Source: Micromonospora arida
GTDB taxonomy: Bacteria > Actinomycetota > Actinomycetes > Mycobacteriales > Micromonosporaceae
Length of the DNA stretch: 38,487 nucleotides
Direction: 5' to 3'
NCBI RefSeq assembly: GCF_003857035.1
Contig: NZ_QGSY01000107.1
Location: 1 to 38,487 of the forward strand
Shown here: piece by piece, positions 16,042 to 24,217 of the stretch
Position numbering within the stretch: position 1 is the first letter of the stretch
Layout of the letters: each line of letters begins with the position of its first letter
Notes under the pieces: generated by a model
What the model was told of the DNA's origin: nothing
What the model saw: the letters and a program-made list of their open reading frames with translations, nothing else
Databases searched by the model: none
Position numbers and translations under genes: made by a program

Positions 16042-16272
16042 TCAACGGGTTGCGTCGGTGTAGACCTCGACGTCGTAGAGCAACTGCACGTCGCGGCGGC
16101 CGTTGGTGATGCCGACGAAGACCGGATCACCGGCCGGGGTGCGGCCCTGACGCAACGCCTGATCCCGGGCGGCCTCCCGCGACTCGTGATGGATCCTGCC
16201 CTCCCGATGCAGTTGCAGCACCCGACGGGCAGTGGTCCGGTCGGTGTCGAGATGGATTCGCACGAGAGGCAT
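16042..16272 (-). CDS. Small hypothetical protein
   Basis: A 76-residue protein, unrecognised. The start at 16272 has an excellent AGGAGGT ribosome site 8 nt upstream. It begins MPLVRIHLDTDRT, which looks like the N-terminal Pro strand of tautomerases, but the rest (HHESREAARDQAL, then VFVGITNGRRDVQLLYDVEV) does not follow that family. It may be a small two-strand, one-helix binding protein. Divergent from the TetR gene with 96 bp between, so it is a possible target of that regulator. Confidence 0.65.
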   Translation of the reverse strand: MPLVRIHLDTDRTTARRVLQLHREGRIHHESREAARDQALRQGRTPAGDPVFVGITNGRRDVQLLYDVEVYTDATR

Positions 16273-16356
16273 GCCGGGACCTCCTTGCGCCAACAGTCAC
16301 CCCAACTTCCCTACGGACAACCACCTTACCGTCGTTAAGTTGCCTGTCCATCTGTT

Positions 16357-16362
16357 TAGGAT
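16357..16362 (+). promoter_or_regulatory. -10 box, leaderless TetR start
   Basis: TAGGAT is followed by 6 nt and then the ATG at 16369. The nearby CTTA-N7-TAAG half-sites (16325-16339) could be part of a TetR operator, but the arms are only 4 bp. Confidence 0.5.
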
Positions 16363-16368
16363 GCCTCC

Positions 16369-17094
16369 ATGACTCCCGTCGAGCCCGGCATGGCCACCTC
16401 ACCCTCGGCGGCGCGACCGGACAATCACGCCGCGCCGCCGGTATGGCTGCGCGCGGCGCCGTCGCGGGCACGACGGAAGCCACCCTTGACCCTCGATCGC
16501 ATCGTGGACGCGGCCGTGATCGTGCTGGACGAACTCGGCGCCGAGGGCCTGACGATGCGCTGTCTCGCGCAGCGGCTCGATGTCACGGCGACCGCGTTGT
16601 ACTGGCACGTGAAGACGAAGGACGACGTCCTGGACCTGGCCGTCGACCGGATCTTCGGCGATGTGGCCGTTCCGGACGCGAGCGAGAGCTGGCTGGAGGA
16701 CATCCGCGTCCTCGCTCGCGCCTGGCGCGGCGCCATGCTGGATCATCCCTGGGCCGCAGGGCTCATCGGCCGCCCCATGCTCGGTCCGAACGTGCTGGCC
16801 CGCACCGAGTTTCTGCAATCGGCGCTGGTACGCGGCGGCTGTAGCGGACTGCACCTCGCGGTGGCGACGCGCCTGCTGGCCAACTACGTCATCGGCGCCT
16901 CGCTCACCGAAGCCACCTGGCGACGGACCACGGAGCCTGAAACCAGGGCCGCGGCCCGCGCCCATATCGTGGCGAGCGCCAACGCCTATCCGACCCTCGA
17001 CGCCTCGGGCCACCTCGACGACACCCGATGGGACGACGACCTGCTGTTCGAGGAGGGCCTCAACGGCATTCTCCGCACGGCGGCCCGGCGCTAG
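16369..17094 (+). CDS. TetR-family regulator
   Basis: A 241-residue regulator. A disordered N-terminus (1-35) is followed by the TetR helix-turn-helix (about 40-88; LTLDRIVDAAVIVLDELGAE, then LAQRLDVTATALYWHVKTK) and a TetR_C-type ligand-binding domain with the usual AWRGAMLDHPW and ANYVIGASLTEATW helices. This subfamily includes TetR itself and regulators of efflux or resistance genes. No transporter lies beside it; the divergent 76-residue gene and the small membrane protein downstream are the only neighbours. The transcript appears leaderless. Confidence 0.92.
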   Translation: MTPVEPGMATSPSAARPDNHAAPPVWLRAAPSRARRKPPLTLDRIVDAAVIVLDELGAEGLTMRCLAQRLDVTATALYWHVKTKDDVLDLAVDRIFGDVAVPDASESWLEDIRVLARAWRGAMLDHPWAAGLIGRPMLGPNVLARTEFLQSALVRGGCSGLHLAVATRLLANYVIGASLTEATWRRTTEPETRAAARAHIVASANAYPTLDASGHLDDTRWDDDLLFEEGLNGILRTAARR

Positions 17095-17268
17095 CGAACG
17101 AGCGAGCCCATCGGTACCGGTGCCAGCAGACGTCGCCGACCCTGCACCGTCCGGAACGAGTAGGAGGCTGGGCGCTCGTGCAGTTGGCCCGACCAGCCGT
17201 ATCGTGGGAAGCAGAGGCGGCGATCCGCCGCCTTCGATGAAGTTCCTCCGGCGGTCGAGGAGAACGAG

Positions 17269-17664
17269 ATGACTGGTCTGGCGGCCGTCGGCGCAATCGT
17301 GGGCGTCCTGCTCGTCGGTCTCGTGGTCCTGGTCCGCAAGCCGGCCAACACCCGGTCGGTGCTCAGATGGTCGGCCCTGGCGATCACCGCGCTGGTGGCC
17401 GCCGTGCTGGTTCCCTTCACCGTGGACGACTCGGGCACCGCGGCCAGCTATCTGCTCGGCGTTCCCGTTGTCGCGGCACTGCTGCCCGTTCTCGCACAGT
17501 GGGTCGGTCGACTGACAGTGGTCGCCGATCTGATGGCCGCGCTCATCCTCACCGGATGGGGTCTGCTGCTCGGGCTGGGCATCGGTGTCGCGTTCCTACC
17601 AGCGGTGATACTCCTGATCGCCAGCGCCGCGGGCACCTGGGCGCCGCGACCGTCCACCACGTGA
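17269..17664 (+). CDS. Small integral membrane protein
   Basis: A 131-residue protein with about four hydrophobic helices (4-22, 34-52, 58-78 and 84-122). The ATG has a CGAGGAGA ribosome site. Almost all polar residues are in short loops (RKPANTRS near residue 25, WAPRPSTT at the end). Function unknown; codon use fits the window. It follows the TetR gene by 174 bp and converges with another small gene at 17680. Confidence 0.7.
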   Translation: MTGLAAVGAIVGVLLVGLVVLVRKPANTRSVLRWSALAITALVAAVLVPFTVDDSGTAASYLLGVPVVAALLPVLAQWVGRLTVVADLMAALILTGWGLLLGLGIGVAFLPAVILLIASAAGTWAPRPSTT

Positions 17665-17679
17665 CCCGGTGACGCGTGG

Positions 17680-17895
17680 TCAGCCGTCCGGGGTGAACAG
17701 CCCTTGGACGCCGACGACGATAGCGATGAGGCCAAAGATCGCGAGCAACAGTCGGACACCAGTGGCGCCGTCCGGCTGATCGTCGCGCGGCGTCGACCGC
17801 CCGGTCAACCGGCCCCACAGCAGAGCGGTGATCAGCCGGTGGGAGCGTACCCACGGACCCGCTCGGTTGAAACGGTCCGGACGGCACGCCCCCAC
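17680..17895 (-). CDS. Possible small single-helix membrane protein
   Basis: A 71-residue frame whose end is one clear membrane helix (VRLLLAIFGLIAIVVGVQGL) followed by FTPDG. The only long start is the GTG at 17895, without a ribosome site; a TTG inside would give a 42-residue version. Third-position G+C is somewhat below that of the neighbouring genes. It could be real or an accidental frame. It converges with the small membrane protein gene, 15 bp apart. Confidence 0.4.
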   Translation of the reverse strand: MGACRPDRFNRAGPWVRSHRLITALLWGRLTGRSTPRDDQPDGATGVRLLLAIFGLIAIVVGVQGLFTPDG

Positions 17896-17926
17896 GACGG
17901 AGTTCGAGGCTGAGCCGATCAGACCC

Positions 17927-19096
17927 TCAGCGGGTGCACCGCCACACCAGCGGCCGATACGCCTGGTTCTCGTAGACGGCCCCGACCACCGTCAGACCGT
18001 CGTCGCTGATTCCCTCGGCCGTGTACGTGCCCGCCTCGGTCGCCCGGACCTCGGGTCGGCCCGGCAACCGGCGGGAGGTGCCGTCCGGGGCCACGACCAG
18101 CGGCGCACCGTCGACGACCAGCACATCACCATTGCCGGCGATGCCGCTCGCCCCCGGGAAGGGCAGCAGGCTCACCGCCCCGGTGGCGAGATTCCACCGC
18201 ACCGGCAGCATCCGCACAGCGCCGCTCCGTTGGCCGCCGGGAGCCATGCCGATCGCCCATTCGCCCTGCGCCGAGTCGACCGACGCCCGCGTGTAGCCGT
18301 CGGGCACTGCCAGTGCCGTCCCGACGCCCTGCGGCGTCCACCGGTAGGGCCGATCGTCCACGGTGCCGACGATCGTGCCGTCCTCGGTGATCCCGGTCGC
18401 GGACGACCCCCGCTGGCCGAGCAGCCGGTACTTCTGGGGGTGGTCCGTCGACCACAGCACAGCCTGGTGCGAGTCGTCGGACCTGTGGGCGGTGCCGACG
18501 ATGTCGCCCCGACCGTTGACGGCGTGCACGAGCACCGTGTCGTAGCCGGGCGGGGTGGACAGGAAACGCAGCTTCCCGTCCCGGTACAGCCAACCGGTGC
18601 CGTCGCCGTTGGTGCCGACCACATAGCCACGGCTGTTGACCGCTGCCGCGTGCCGCGCGGTCGCCGGCAGGACGACCGGCCGGCCGTCGGTCCACAGCAC
18701 GACCCGTCCGTCCTCCCGCCCGGTGCTGATGTCGCCGACGATGTGCCGTCCGGTGGGATCGACCCCGCTGGCCACCGCGACCGGACCGTCGACCGGCTGC
18801 GGCAACCACGACGCCTGGCAGGTGACCGGCGGGCGCGGGGCGGCCGACCCGGTCTCCGCCGGTGACACCGCGAGCGCCGGCGTGTTGGGGACTGGCGGGC
18901 TGGTGGTCGCGCCGACCTGGACGGCACCCACGACACCGACCCCGGCCAGCACCGTCAGCGCGGCGATTCCGCCGACTCGGCGACGCTGGCGGTGCCGCCG
19001 CCCGTCGCGGACCGCCCGGCTCAGGTCGACCCGCGGCTCCGGTACCGGCACCGAGCGCAGCAGCTCGGCGATCCGCTGATCGTCCACCGTGGTCAT
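17927..19096 (-). CDS. Membrane-anchored HAF-repeat protein, probable anti-sigma partner
   Basis: A 389-residue protein. The start at 19096 overlaps the sigma factor stop (ATGA). Residues 1-40 are cytoplasmic (MTTVDDQRIAELLRSVPVPE), one membrane helix spans about 49-70, and the rest is extracellular. The outer part has HAF-like repeats, each around a sequence such as AVNSRGYVVGTNGDG, AVNGRGDIVGTAH, GITEDGTIVGTVDD and GISDDGLTVVG, probably forming a beta-propeller. The coupling to the ECF sigma gene suggests a regulator or sensor for it; the N-terminus has no obvious zinc-binding anti-sigma motif, so this is inference. In related genomes SigE-family genes are often followed by such one-helix proteins. 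Confidence 0.8.
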   Translation of the reverse strand: MTTVDDQRIAELLRSVPVPEPRVDLSRAVRDGRRHRQRRRVGGIAALTVLAGVGVVGAVQVGATTSPPVPNTPALAVSPAETGSAAPRPPVTCQASWLPQPVDGPVAVASGVDPTGRHIVGDISTGREDGRVVLWTDGRPVVLPATARHAAAVNSRGYVVGTNGDGTGWLYRDGKLRFLSTPPGYDTVLVHAVNGRGDIVGTAHRSDDSHQAVLWSTDHPQKYRLLGQRGSSATGITEDGTIVGTVDDRPYRWTPQGVGTALAVPDGYTRASVDSAQGEWAIGMAPGGQRSGAVRMLPVRWNLATGAVSLLPFPGASGIAGNGDVLVVDGAPLVVAPDGTSRRLPGRPEVRATEAGTYTAEGISDDGLTVVGAVYENQAYRPLVWRCTR

Positions 19097-19608
19097 CTCG
19101 GACTCCTCACTGACATCTCGGTGACGTCGAGCACCTGGCGGACGGCCGCCAACGCCCGAGCCGTCTGCGACTTCACGTTGCCTTCGGAGCAGCCCATCGC
19201 GGCGGCCGTGTCGGTCAGCGACAGGTCGCACAGGAACCGCAGGACCAGCACGGTGCGCTGGCCGCGCGGGAGGCGGGCGAGCGCGGCGAGCAGGCTGTCC
19301 CGCTCGGCCAGGTCGTCGTGCGGCGTCACCGGCGAGCGCTCCGGCTCCGGCACCGACCCCAGCAGGCGAACCTTCGCCCAGCTCAACCGCTTCTCATCGA
19401 CGAGCTTGTGCACCAGCATCCGATGTACGTACGCGTCGACGTTGTCGGCCCGGCTGACCCGGCGCCAGTTCACGTAGAGCGCCGTGACCGTCTGCTGCAC
19501 CACGTCGTCGGCCAGATGGGCGTCGCCGCACATCAGGAACGCGGTCCGATGCAGGCTCGGCAGTCGCGCGGAGACGTACTCCACGAACTCACCCTCGGCA
19601 TCCACCAT
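19093..19608 (-). CDS. SigE-family ECF RNA polymerase sigma factor
   Basis: A 171-residue ECF sigma factor. Region 2 lies at about residues 10-80 (FVEYVSARLPSLHRTAFLMC, DDVVQQTVTALYVNWRRV) and region 4 at about 105-160 (ALARLPRGQRTVLVLRFLCD, TDTAAAMGCSEGNVKSQTAR). It matches the actinobacterial SigE subfamily by length and motifs. The ribosome site GGAGGAGGGAG is strong. It overlaps the downstream membrane protein by 4 nt, so the two are translated together. It should direct transcription of a small regulon, often including itself; a long inverted repeat lies just upstream. Confidence 0.94.
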   Translation of the reverse strand: MVDAEGEFVEYVSARLPSLHRTAFLMCGDAHLADDVVQQTVTALYVNWRRVSRADNVDAYVHRMLVHKLVDEKRLSWAKVRLLGSVPEPERSPVTPHDDLAERDSLLAALARLPRGQRTVLVLRFLCDLSLTDTAAAMGCSEGNVKSQTARALAAVRQVLDVTEMSVRSPR

Positions 19609-19633
19609 CGAGGCTCCCTCCTCCTCCGCAAGC

Positions 19634-19672
19634 TCGACGGGACCGGACCGTCATCAGGTTGCGTCCCGTCGA
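19634..19672. repeat. Inverted repeat upstream of the sigma factor
   Basis: Perfect 10-bp arms TCGACGGGAC and GTCCCGTCGA are separated by 19 nt, 26 nt before the sigma factor start. As RNA it would form a hairpin in the 5' leader; as DNA it could flank a promoter. The rest of 19609-19851 holds nothing recognisable. Confidence 0.45.
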
Positions 19673-19851
19673 AGAACGCTCGGAAGTCCTACCGCTCGGC
19701 CGGGCCGGGGGTGTCCCACCCGGCCGCGGCGGCGGACGGATCAGCGGGTCAGGCGTGCCGCGAAGCGGGTCGATGTCGCCAGCACCAGTAGGGCGTCGAG
19801 GCGCAACAGCCGGGGAAGGACTCGAGGCGCGGCTGCTCCCGGCCTCCGGTC

Positions 19852-21030
19852 TCAGTCGATGGCGCTGGTCATCCGGCGTACCGCCTCGGTGATGAGCTCC
19901 GGTGCGGTGGCCAGGTTCAGTCTCACGTGCCCGCCACCGCCGGTCCCGAAGGCCAGTCCGGAGGTCAGCGCCACCCGGCCACGGTCGAGGAACACGGCGG
20001 CCGGGTCGTCGCCGAGGCCCAGGGCGCGGCAGTCCAGCCAGGCCAGATAGGTGGCCTGACCGGGCTGGTAGCGGACGGCCGGCAGGTGCTCGGCGAGCAG
20101 CGCGGTCAGGAGCCGACGGTTGTCGTCCAGGCCGGTCAGCAGAGCGTCGAGCCACTCGCCGCCGTCGCGGAAGGCAGCGGTGTGGGCGATCACGCCGAGG
20201 TGGCTGGTGCTGACGCTGACCCCGAACGGGACACGGGCGAGATCACCGGCCGCGGCCGGGCCGGCGACCAGGAGCCCGCCGCGCAGGCCGGCCAGGTTCC
20301 ATCCCTTCGAGGCGGACATCAGCGACAGGCCGTTCTCCGCGCCGGGCACCGAGAGGTACGGCACGAACCGCGCGCCCTCAGCCACCACCGGAGCGTGGAT
20401 CTCGTCGGCGACCACCCGCACCCCGTGCCGCTGGGCGAGTCCGGCGACGGCGGTCAACTCGGCCGCGCTGTGCACGACGCCGGTCGGGTTGTGCGGGCTG
20501 CAGAGCAGGTACGCGGCCGGCCGTCCACCGGCGCGAGCCCGCCGGAACGCATCCTCCAGCGCGTCGAGGTCGATCCTCAGGTCCTCGCCGAGCGGTGCCT
20601 CCACGATTCGGCGGTCGGCGTGCGCCACGGACTCGTAGAACGGCGGGTAGACCGGGCAGTTGACGACCACCGCGTCCCCCGGCTCGGTGACCAGTCGCAG
20701 CGCCTCGACGACGCCGTGCATGACGTCGGGCACCAGCGCGGTGCGCTCCACTGCCAGCCCGTCCCAACCCCACCGCCGCGCGGCGAACTCGGCCACTGCC
20801 TGCGGGTACGCCGTTCCGGCGGTGTAGCCGGTGTCACCGCGCGCGACGGCGTCGGTGATCGCCCGCGCGACCGGCTCGGCCAGGGGCACGTCCATCTCGG
20901 CCACCCAGAGCGGCAGCACGTCGTCGGGGTACTCCCGCCACTTGAGGCTCGTCCGCTTCCGGAGTTGGTCGATCGTGAGCTGGCGAAGGGGATTGACCGC
21001 AGTCCGGGAACCACTGAGCAGGCCACTCAT
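19852..21030 (-). CDS. MalY/PatB-type PLP aminotransferase (C-S lyase)
   Basis: A 392-residue fold-type I PLP enzyme of the MalY/PatB group, full length. The Schiff-base lysine is Lys242 in [14 protein letters not shown]; Asp209 (VVADEIHAP) binds the pyridine nitrogen, and Asn181 is in CSPHNPTG. The opening [20 protein letters not shown] is specific to this group. Members cleave cystathionine or related S-conjugates to pyruvate, ammonia and a thiol; some are aminotransferases. The ATG lies 6 nt after TAGGGT and is preceded by a G-rich run. Monocistronic, divergent from the SMP-30 gene. Confidence 0.92.
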   Translation of the reverse strand: MSGLLSGSRTAVNPLRQLTIDQLRKRTSLKWREYPDDVLPLWVAEMDVPLAEPVARAITDAVARGDTGYTAGTAYPQAVAEFAARRWGWDGLAVERTALVPDVMHGVVEALRLVTEPGDAVVVNCPVYPPFYESVAHADRRIVEAPLGEDLRIDLDALEDAFRRARAGGRPAAYLLCSPHNPTGVVHSAAELTAVAGLAQRHGVRVVADEIHAPVVAEGARFVPYLSVPGAENGLSLMSASKGWNLAGLRGGLLVAGPAAAGDLARVPFGVSVSTSHLGVIAHTAAFRDGGEWLDALLTGLDDNRRLLTALLAEHLPAVRYQPGQATYLAWLDCRALGLGDDPAAVFLDRGRVALTSGLAFGTGGGGHVRLNLATAPELITEAVRRMTSAID

Positions 21031-21036
21031 GTCCCC

Positions 21037-21042
21037 ACCCTA
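21037..21042 (-). promoter_or_regulatory. -10 box, leaderless aminotransferase start
   Basis: On the minus strand TAGGGT is followed by 6 nt (GGGGAC) and then the ATG at 21030. The remaining part of the 21031-21313 divergent region shows no clear operator. Confidence 0.45.
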
Positions 21043-21313
21043 TTCCCTGCCTCCGGCCCGACGCCCCGGGTCACCCACTGATTTGTCCACTGTGGTCGTA
21101 CCGGAAGGATTTCCGGAGGCTTTTTGGCATTGACCAGCGTCTTTGTATGCGATCCCCGATCCGTCTCGGAATCGACGGCGAAAGACTGCTGCGGGTTGCC
21201 AGTTCATAACCTAGGCTCCCGAATACCCACATCGACGGCCCGCCCTCACGCCGTGCCAGCCACCGACCTCGCACGCCGGCCATCGCAACCCTCGACGCCG
21301 ATTGGAGTATTCG

Positions 21314-22360
21314 ATGACCTGGCGTCCCACCATTGCCGCACTGGCCGGCCTGTGCCTCGCGGTCAGCGCCACCCCGTTGCCCGCCGGTGCTGCCGTCGAC
21401 GCTGCGCGTGTCAGCGCTCACGCCGCACTCGTCGGTCCGCCCGGAGCACCGCCCGGGGTCTGCCCGACGGGGGCCGGTTACGGTCCACCGCTGCCGGCCA
21501 GCACCGTGACCGCCCCCCGAATCCAGGGCGGGTTCACGTTCCTCGAAGGACCGGTCTGGGTCGCCGACGGTGGCTACCTGCTGATGTCCGACATGACCGC
21601 CGGCACCGGGCCGTACAACGTCCAGCCGTCGACGATCCGCCGGTTCACCCCGTCGGCGAGCTTCGACACGTTCATCGCCGACGCCGGCAGCAACGGCCTG
21701 GCACTCAGCGCCGACGGCCAGCAGCTCGTCGCGGCCACCCACGACCAGCGGAGCGTGTCCGCGTACCGGTTGAGCGACAGGGCCCGCAGCACCGTCGCGG
21801 CGAACTACCAGGGCCGGGCGTTCAATTCGCCGAACGACGTCGCGGTCCGTTCCGACGGCGTCGTCTTTTTCACCGACCCCAACTTCCAGCGCGGCAACCG
21901 CTCCGACCAGATGAGCGGACGTACCAGCGTCTTCCGCGTCTCCAGCGGGCAGGTGTCACTGGTCGACGACCGGTTGCGCCAACCCAACGGCATCTCGCTC
22001 TCGCCGGACGGGACCGCGCTGTACGTGGGCGCCTACTCCGAGAACAAGATCTACAAGTACGCGGTCCAGCCCGACGGCAGCATCGGCGCCCGCAGCGTCT
22101 TCGTGAACTACATCGGCGGCCCGGACGGCGGCACGATCGACTGCGCCGGCAACGTGTACTGGACCTCGGGCGGGGACTCCCTGGTCCACGTCTACTCCCC
22201 CACGGGCATCCAGCTCGGCACGATCCGCTCCGGCGGCTCCGGCACGACCAATGTGGCGTTCGGCGGCCCCGACCGGCAGACCCTCTTCGTCACGTCGGGC
22301 CGGTGGGGCGACTCCGGGTTGTACAGCGTGCGACTCAACGTCCCCGGATATCCGTACTGA
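21314..22360 (+). CDS. Secreted SMP-30/gluconolactonase-like protein
   Basis: A 348-residue exported protein. The ATG at 21314 has a TTGGAG ribosome site; a signal peptide covers residues 1 to about 27 (LAGLCLAVSATPLPAGAA). The rest is a six-bladed beta-propeller of the SMP-30/gluconolactonase type with metal ligands in the expected places: Glu in FLEGPVWVADG, Asn in NSPNDVAVRSDG, PNGISLSPDG, and DCAGNVYWTSGGD. Such enzymes hydrolyse sugar lactones or lactone-like compounds using a divalent metal. Export is less common than the cytoplasmic form. A strong hairpin follows 10 nt after the stop, so it is monocistronic. Confidence 0.9.
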   Translation: MTWRPTIAALAGLCLAVSATPLPAGAAVDAARVSAHAALVGPPGAPPGVCPTGAGYGPPLPASTVTAPRIQGGFTFLEGPVWVADGGYLLMSDMTAGTGPYNVQPSTIRRFTPSASFDTFIADAGSNGLALSADGQQLVAATHDQRSVSAYRLSDRARSTVAANYQGRAFNSPNDVAVRSDGVVFFTDPNFQRGNRSDQMSGRTSVFRVSSGQVSLVDDRLRQPNGISLSPDGTALYVGAYSENKIYKYAVQPDGSIGARSVFVNYIGGPDGGTIDCAGNVYWTSGGDSLVHVYSPTGIQLGTIRSGGSGTTNVAFGGPDRQTLFVTSGRWGDSGLYSVRLNVPGYPY

Positions 22361-22369
22361 CCGACGGCG

Positions 22370-22417
22370 GGATGGCGCGCCGCCTCCGTCGTAGCCTGAC
22401 GAGGCGGCGCGCTATCC
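22370..22417 (+). terminator. Strong terminator hairpin
   Basis: A 12-bp perfect stem (GCGCGCCGCCTC with GAGGCGGCGCGC) extends by five further pairs (one G-U) to 17 bp with a 14-nt loop. It begins 10 nt after the SMP-30 stop codon. No T-run follows. Confidence 0.75.
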
Positions 22418-22493
22418 GGCGCCGTCGAGGTGCTCGACCTGATCGCGGTGCTACCGACCACGGCCGCGCCGACCTGACCCACCCGACCACCCG

Positions 22494-22499
22494 TAGACT
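22494..22499 (+). promoter_or_regulatory. -10 box for leader peptide and HAD gene
   Basis: TAGACT is followed by 6 nt (CGGCTC) and an ATG at 22506, the same leaderless layout as other genes here. Transcription from here would enter the HAD gene. Confidence 0.45.
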
Positions 22500-22505
22500 C
22501 GGCTC

Positions 22506-22538
22506 ATGGCGAACCGCCCGTGGCACCAGGGTCGGTAG
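22506..22538 (+). CDS. Putative 10-codon leaderless leader peptide
   Basis: An ATG positioned as a leaderless start opens a 10-residue frame (MANRPWHQGR) that stops with TAG at 22536-22538, 4 nt before the GTG of the HAD gene. The HAD start has no good ribosome site, so ribosomes finishing this frame could restart at the GTG. Alternatively the ATG is the true HAD start and an indel broke the frame. Confidence 0.35.
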   Translation: MANRPWHQGR

Positions 22539-22542
22539 ACCA

Positions 22543-23223
22543 GTGAGGGCGTCGACCGCAGATACCGTGATCTTCGATTTCGACGGTGTACTGCTACGGG
22601 GGGACGCGTTCGGGCTGTTCCTGCGACGCACTGCCTTCGCGGGTGCTCGGCTGCCGCTCGCCGTCGCCGCGCTCGTCCTGCTCGCGCCCATCGCCACCAT
22701 TCCCACCTTCCGTCCGTGGGCGGCGCGGTGGGTGAGCCGAATCGGCTTGTTGGGCCGGAACGCGGAGGAGTTGCGGGCGGAGTTGGAACGCTTCGGCGCG
22801 GAGCTCGGTGAGGAGCCAGGGCGGATCATCGCGCCCGGTCTACGGATGATCCGTACCCATCTCGCCGCCGGCGACCGGGTCATCGTGGTGACCGCGTGCG
22901 AGCACACCCTGGCGCGGGCGGTGCTCGACGCGATCGGCCTCGCCGGGGTCGAGCTCGTGGCCTCGCGCATTCGCGGCCCGAGGCTGATCGTGCACAACCA
23001 CGGGGCGACCAAGATGGCGCAGCTCGCCGGCCAGGGGGTGACGCCACCGTGGCGGGTGGCCTACAGCGATTCGCTGTCGGATCTGCCCATCCTCGGCGCC
23101 GCCGAGCAGCCCGTACTGGTCAACGCGAACGCGCGTCAGGTCGCTCGGGCGCGCCGGTTACTCGGCGCCAGGCTGACCACCGTCACCTGGTTGGCTGGCC
23201 AGGGCCCGGAGGTCCGCCGATGA
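22543..23223 (+). CDS. HAD-family phosphatase
   Basis: A 226-residue HAD hydrolase of the phosphoserine phosphatase-like class. Motif I is VIFDFDGVLL (nucleophile and acid Asp), motif II the Thr in VIVVTACEHT, the Lys in ATKMAQL, and motif III YSDSLSDLPIL. A hydrophobic stretch in the cap (LAVAALVLLAPIATIP) suggests binding at a membrane or a lipid-phosphate substrate. The only near start is GTG 22543; further upstream the frame is open but not protein-like. It overlaps the downstream MpaB-like gene by 4 nt, so the two work together. Confidence 0.87.
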   Translation: MRASTADTVIFDFDGVLLRGDAFGLFLRRTAFAGARLPLAVAALVLLAPIATIPTFRPWAARWVSRIGLLGRNAEELRAELERFGAELGEEPGRIIAPGLRMIRTHLAAGDRVIVVTACEHTLARAVLDAIGLAGVELVASRIRGPRLIVHNHGATKMAQLAGQGVTPPWRVAYSDSLSDLPILGAAEQPVLVNANARQVARARRLLGARLTTVTWLAGQGPEVRR

Positions 23224-24080
23224 GGGGCCGCTACGACAACCTGACGCGCACCCGTGCTCTCGACCCGGAGCATGACTACCTGGTCATCTACCAGACCATG
23301 CTGCGCCACGAGTTTCCGTGGGACATGAAGCTCGGGCTCAACCTCGCCTTCAACCGTTCGTTCTCCATCCCCGCGATCGCCACCGTGCACACCGCCACTG
23401 GCGAGCTGACCGAACGCACCCAGAAGCGGATCGACGACACCGGTCTGCTGATGTACGAGATGGTGCTCAACGGCTTCGACCAGCCTCGGGGCCGCGAGGC
23501 GTTGCGGCGCGTCAACCAGATCCACCGCCCGTACGACATCAGCAACGACGACTTCCGCTACGTCCTCGGCTGCCTGGTCGTGACCCCGACCCGCTGGTTG
23601 CAGGGGTACGGCTGGCGTCCACCCTGCTGCCACGAACGGCACGCCACGTACCTGTTCTACCGGGAACTCGGCCGACGAATGCGCATCACCGACATCCCTG
23701 GGTCGTACGACGAGTTCGAGACCTGGTTCGACGCGTACGACGCAGCTCACCTGCAACCCAACGACGACGCGGCGGCCATCGAACGCGCCACCCGCATGCT
23801 GATGCTCACCCGGATCCCCCGGATGCTCGCTCCACTGGGAAACGCGCTGGTCAGCGCCCTGTATGACGCGCCGCTGCGGAGCGCAACGCGGGTCGACACG
23901 CCGGCCTGGCCGGTCCGGGCGGGGTTGCACCTGGCCTTGCGGACGCGCTCACGGTTGCAGCGGTGGTTCGGTGCACCACGGACGACGGCGTTGTTCGCCG
24001 ATGGGATCAAGGCCAAGAGCTACCCCGACGGGTACGAGATCAGCCAGCTCGGCCCGCACCAGGACGGGGTGCGGGAGTAG
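23220..24080 (+). CDS. MpaB/rubber oxygenase-like (DUF2236) protein
   Basis: A 286-residue protein matching the MpaB/latex-clearing oxygenase catalytic fold: RYDNLTRTRALDPEHDYLVI, VNQIHRPYDISNDDFRYVLG, and the TYLFYRELGRRMRITDIP segment. In known members a histidine in the second motif helps bind heme or a metal, and the enzymes cleave isoprenoid or lipid carbon chains with O2. The His of QIHRPYDIS is present here. The ATG overlaps the HAD stop (ATGA), indicating strict coupling. A role in lipid or isoprenoid modification, with the phosphatase acting on the same substrate class, is inference. Confidence 0.85.
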   Translation: MRGRYDNLTRTRALDPEHDYLVIYQTMLRHEFPWDMKLGLNLAFNRSFSIPAIATVHTATGELTERTQKRIDDTGLLMYEMVLNGFDQPRGREALRRVNQIHRPYDISNDDFRYVLGCLVVTPTRWLQGYGWRPPCCHERHATYLFYRELGRRMRITDIPGSYDEFETWFDAYDAAHLQPNDDAAAIERATRMLMLTRIPRMLAPLGNALVSALYDAPLRSATRVDTPAWPVRAGLHLALRTRSRLQRWFGAPRTTALFADGIKAKSYPDGYEISQLGPHQDGVRE

Positions 24081-24172
24081 CACGTCGGTAGTGCCGGTGT
24101 CGCCGGCTCGGACGCGCGCCGGCCCTGCGCTGCCCGTGCGGGTTCACTGCCGAGAACCGGCACGGGAGTGGG

Positions 24173-24215
24173 GCCGGTCCGCCGACTGTCCACTGGGGAC
24201 AACCGGCGGACCGGC
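24173..24215. terminator. Bidirectional terminator hairpin
   Basis: A 12-bp perfect stem (GCCGGTCCGCCG with CGGCGGACCGGC) encloses a second 5-bp stem (TGTCC with GGACA), separated by a small AC/AC internal loop. It lies between the convergent MpaB-like and GH3 genes, 2 nt after the GH3 stop, and can stop transcription in both directions. Confidence 0.8.
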
Positions 24216-24217
24216 TC

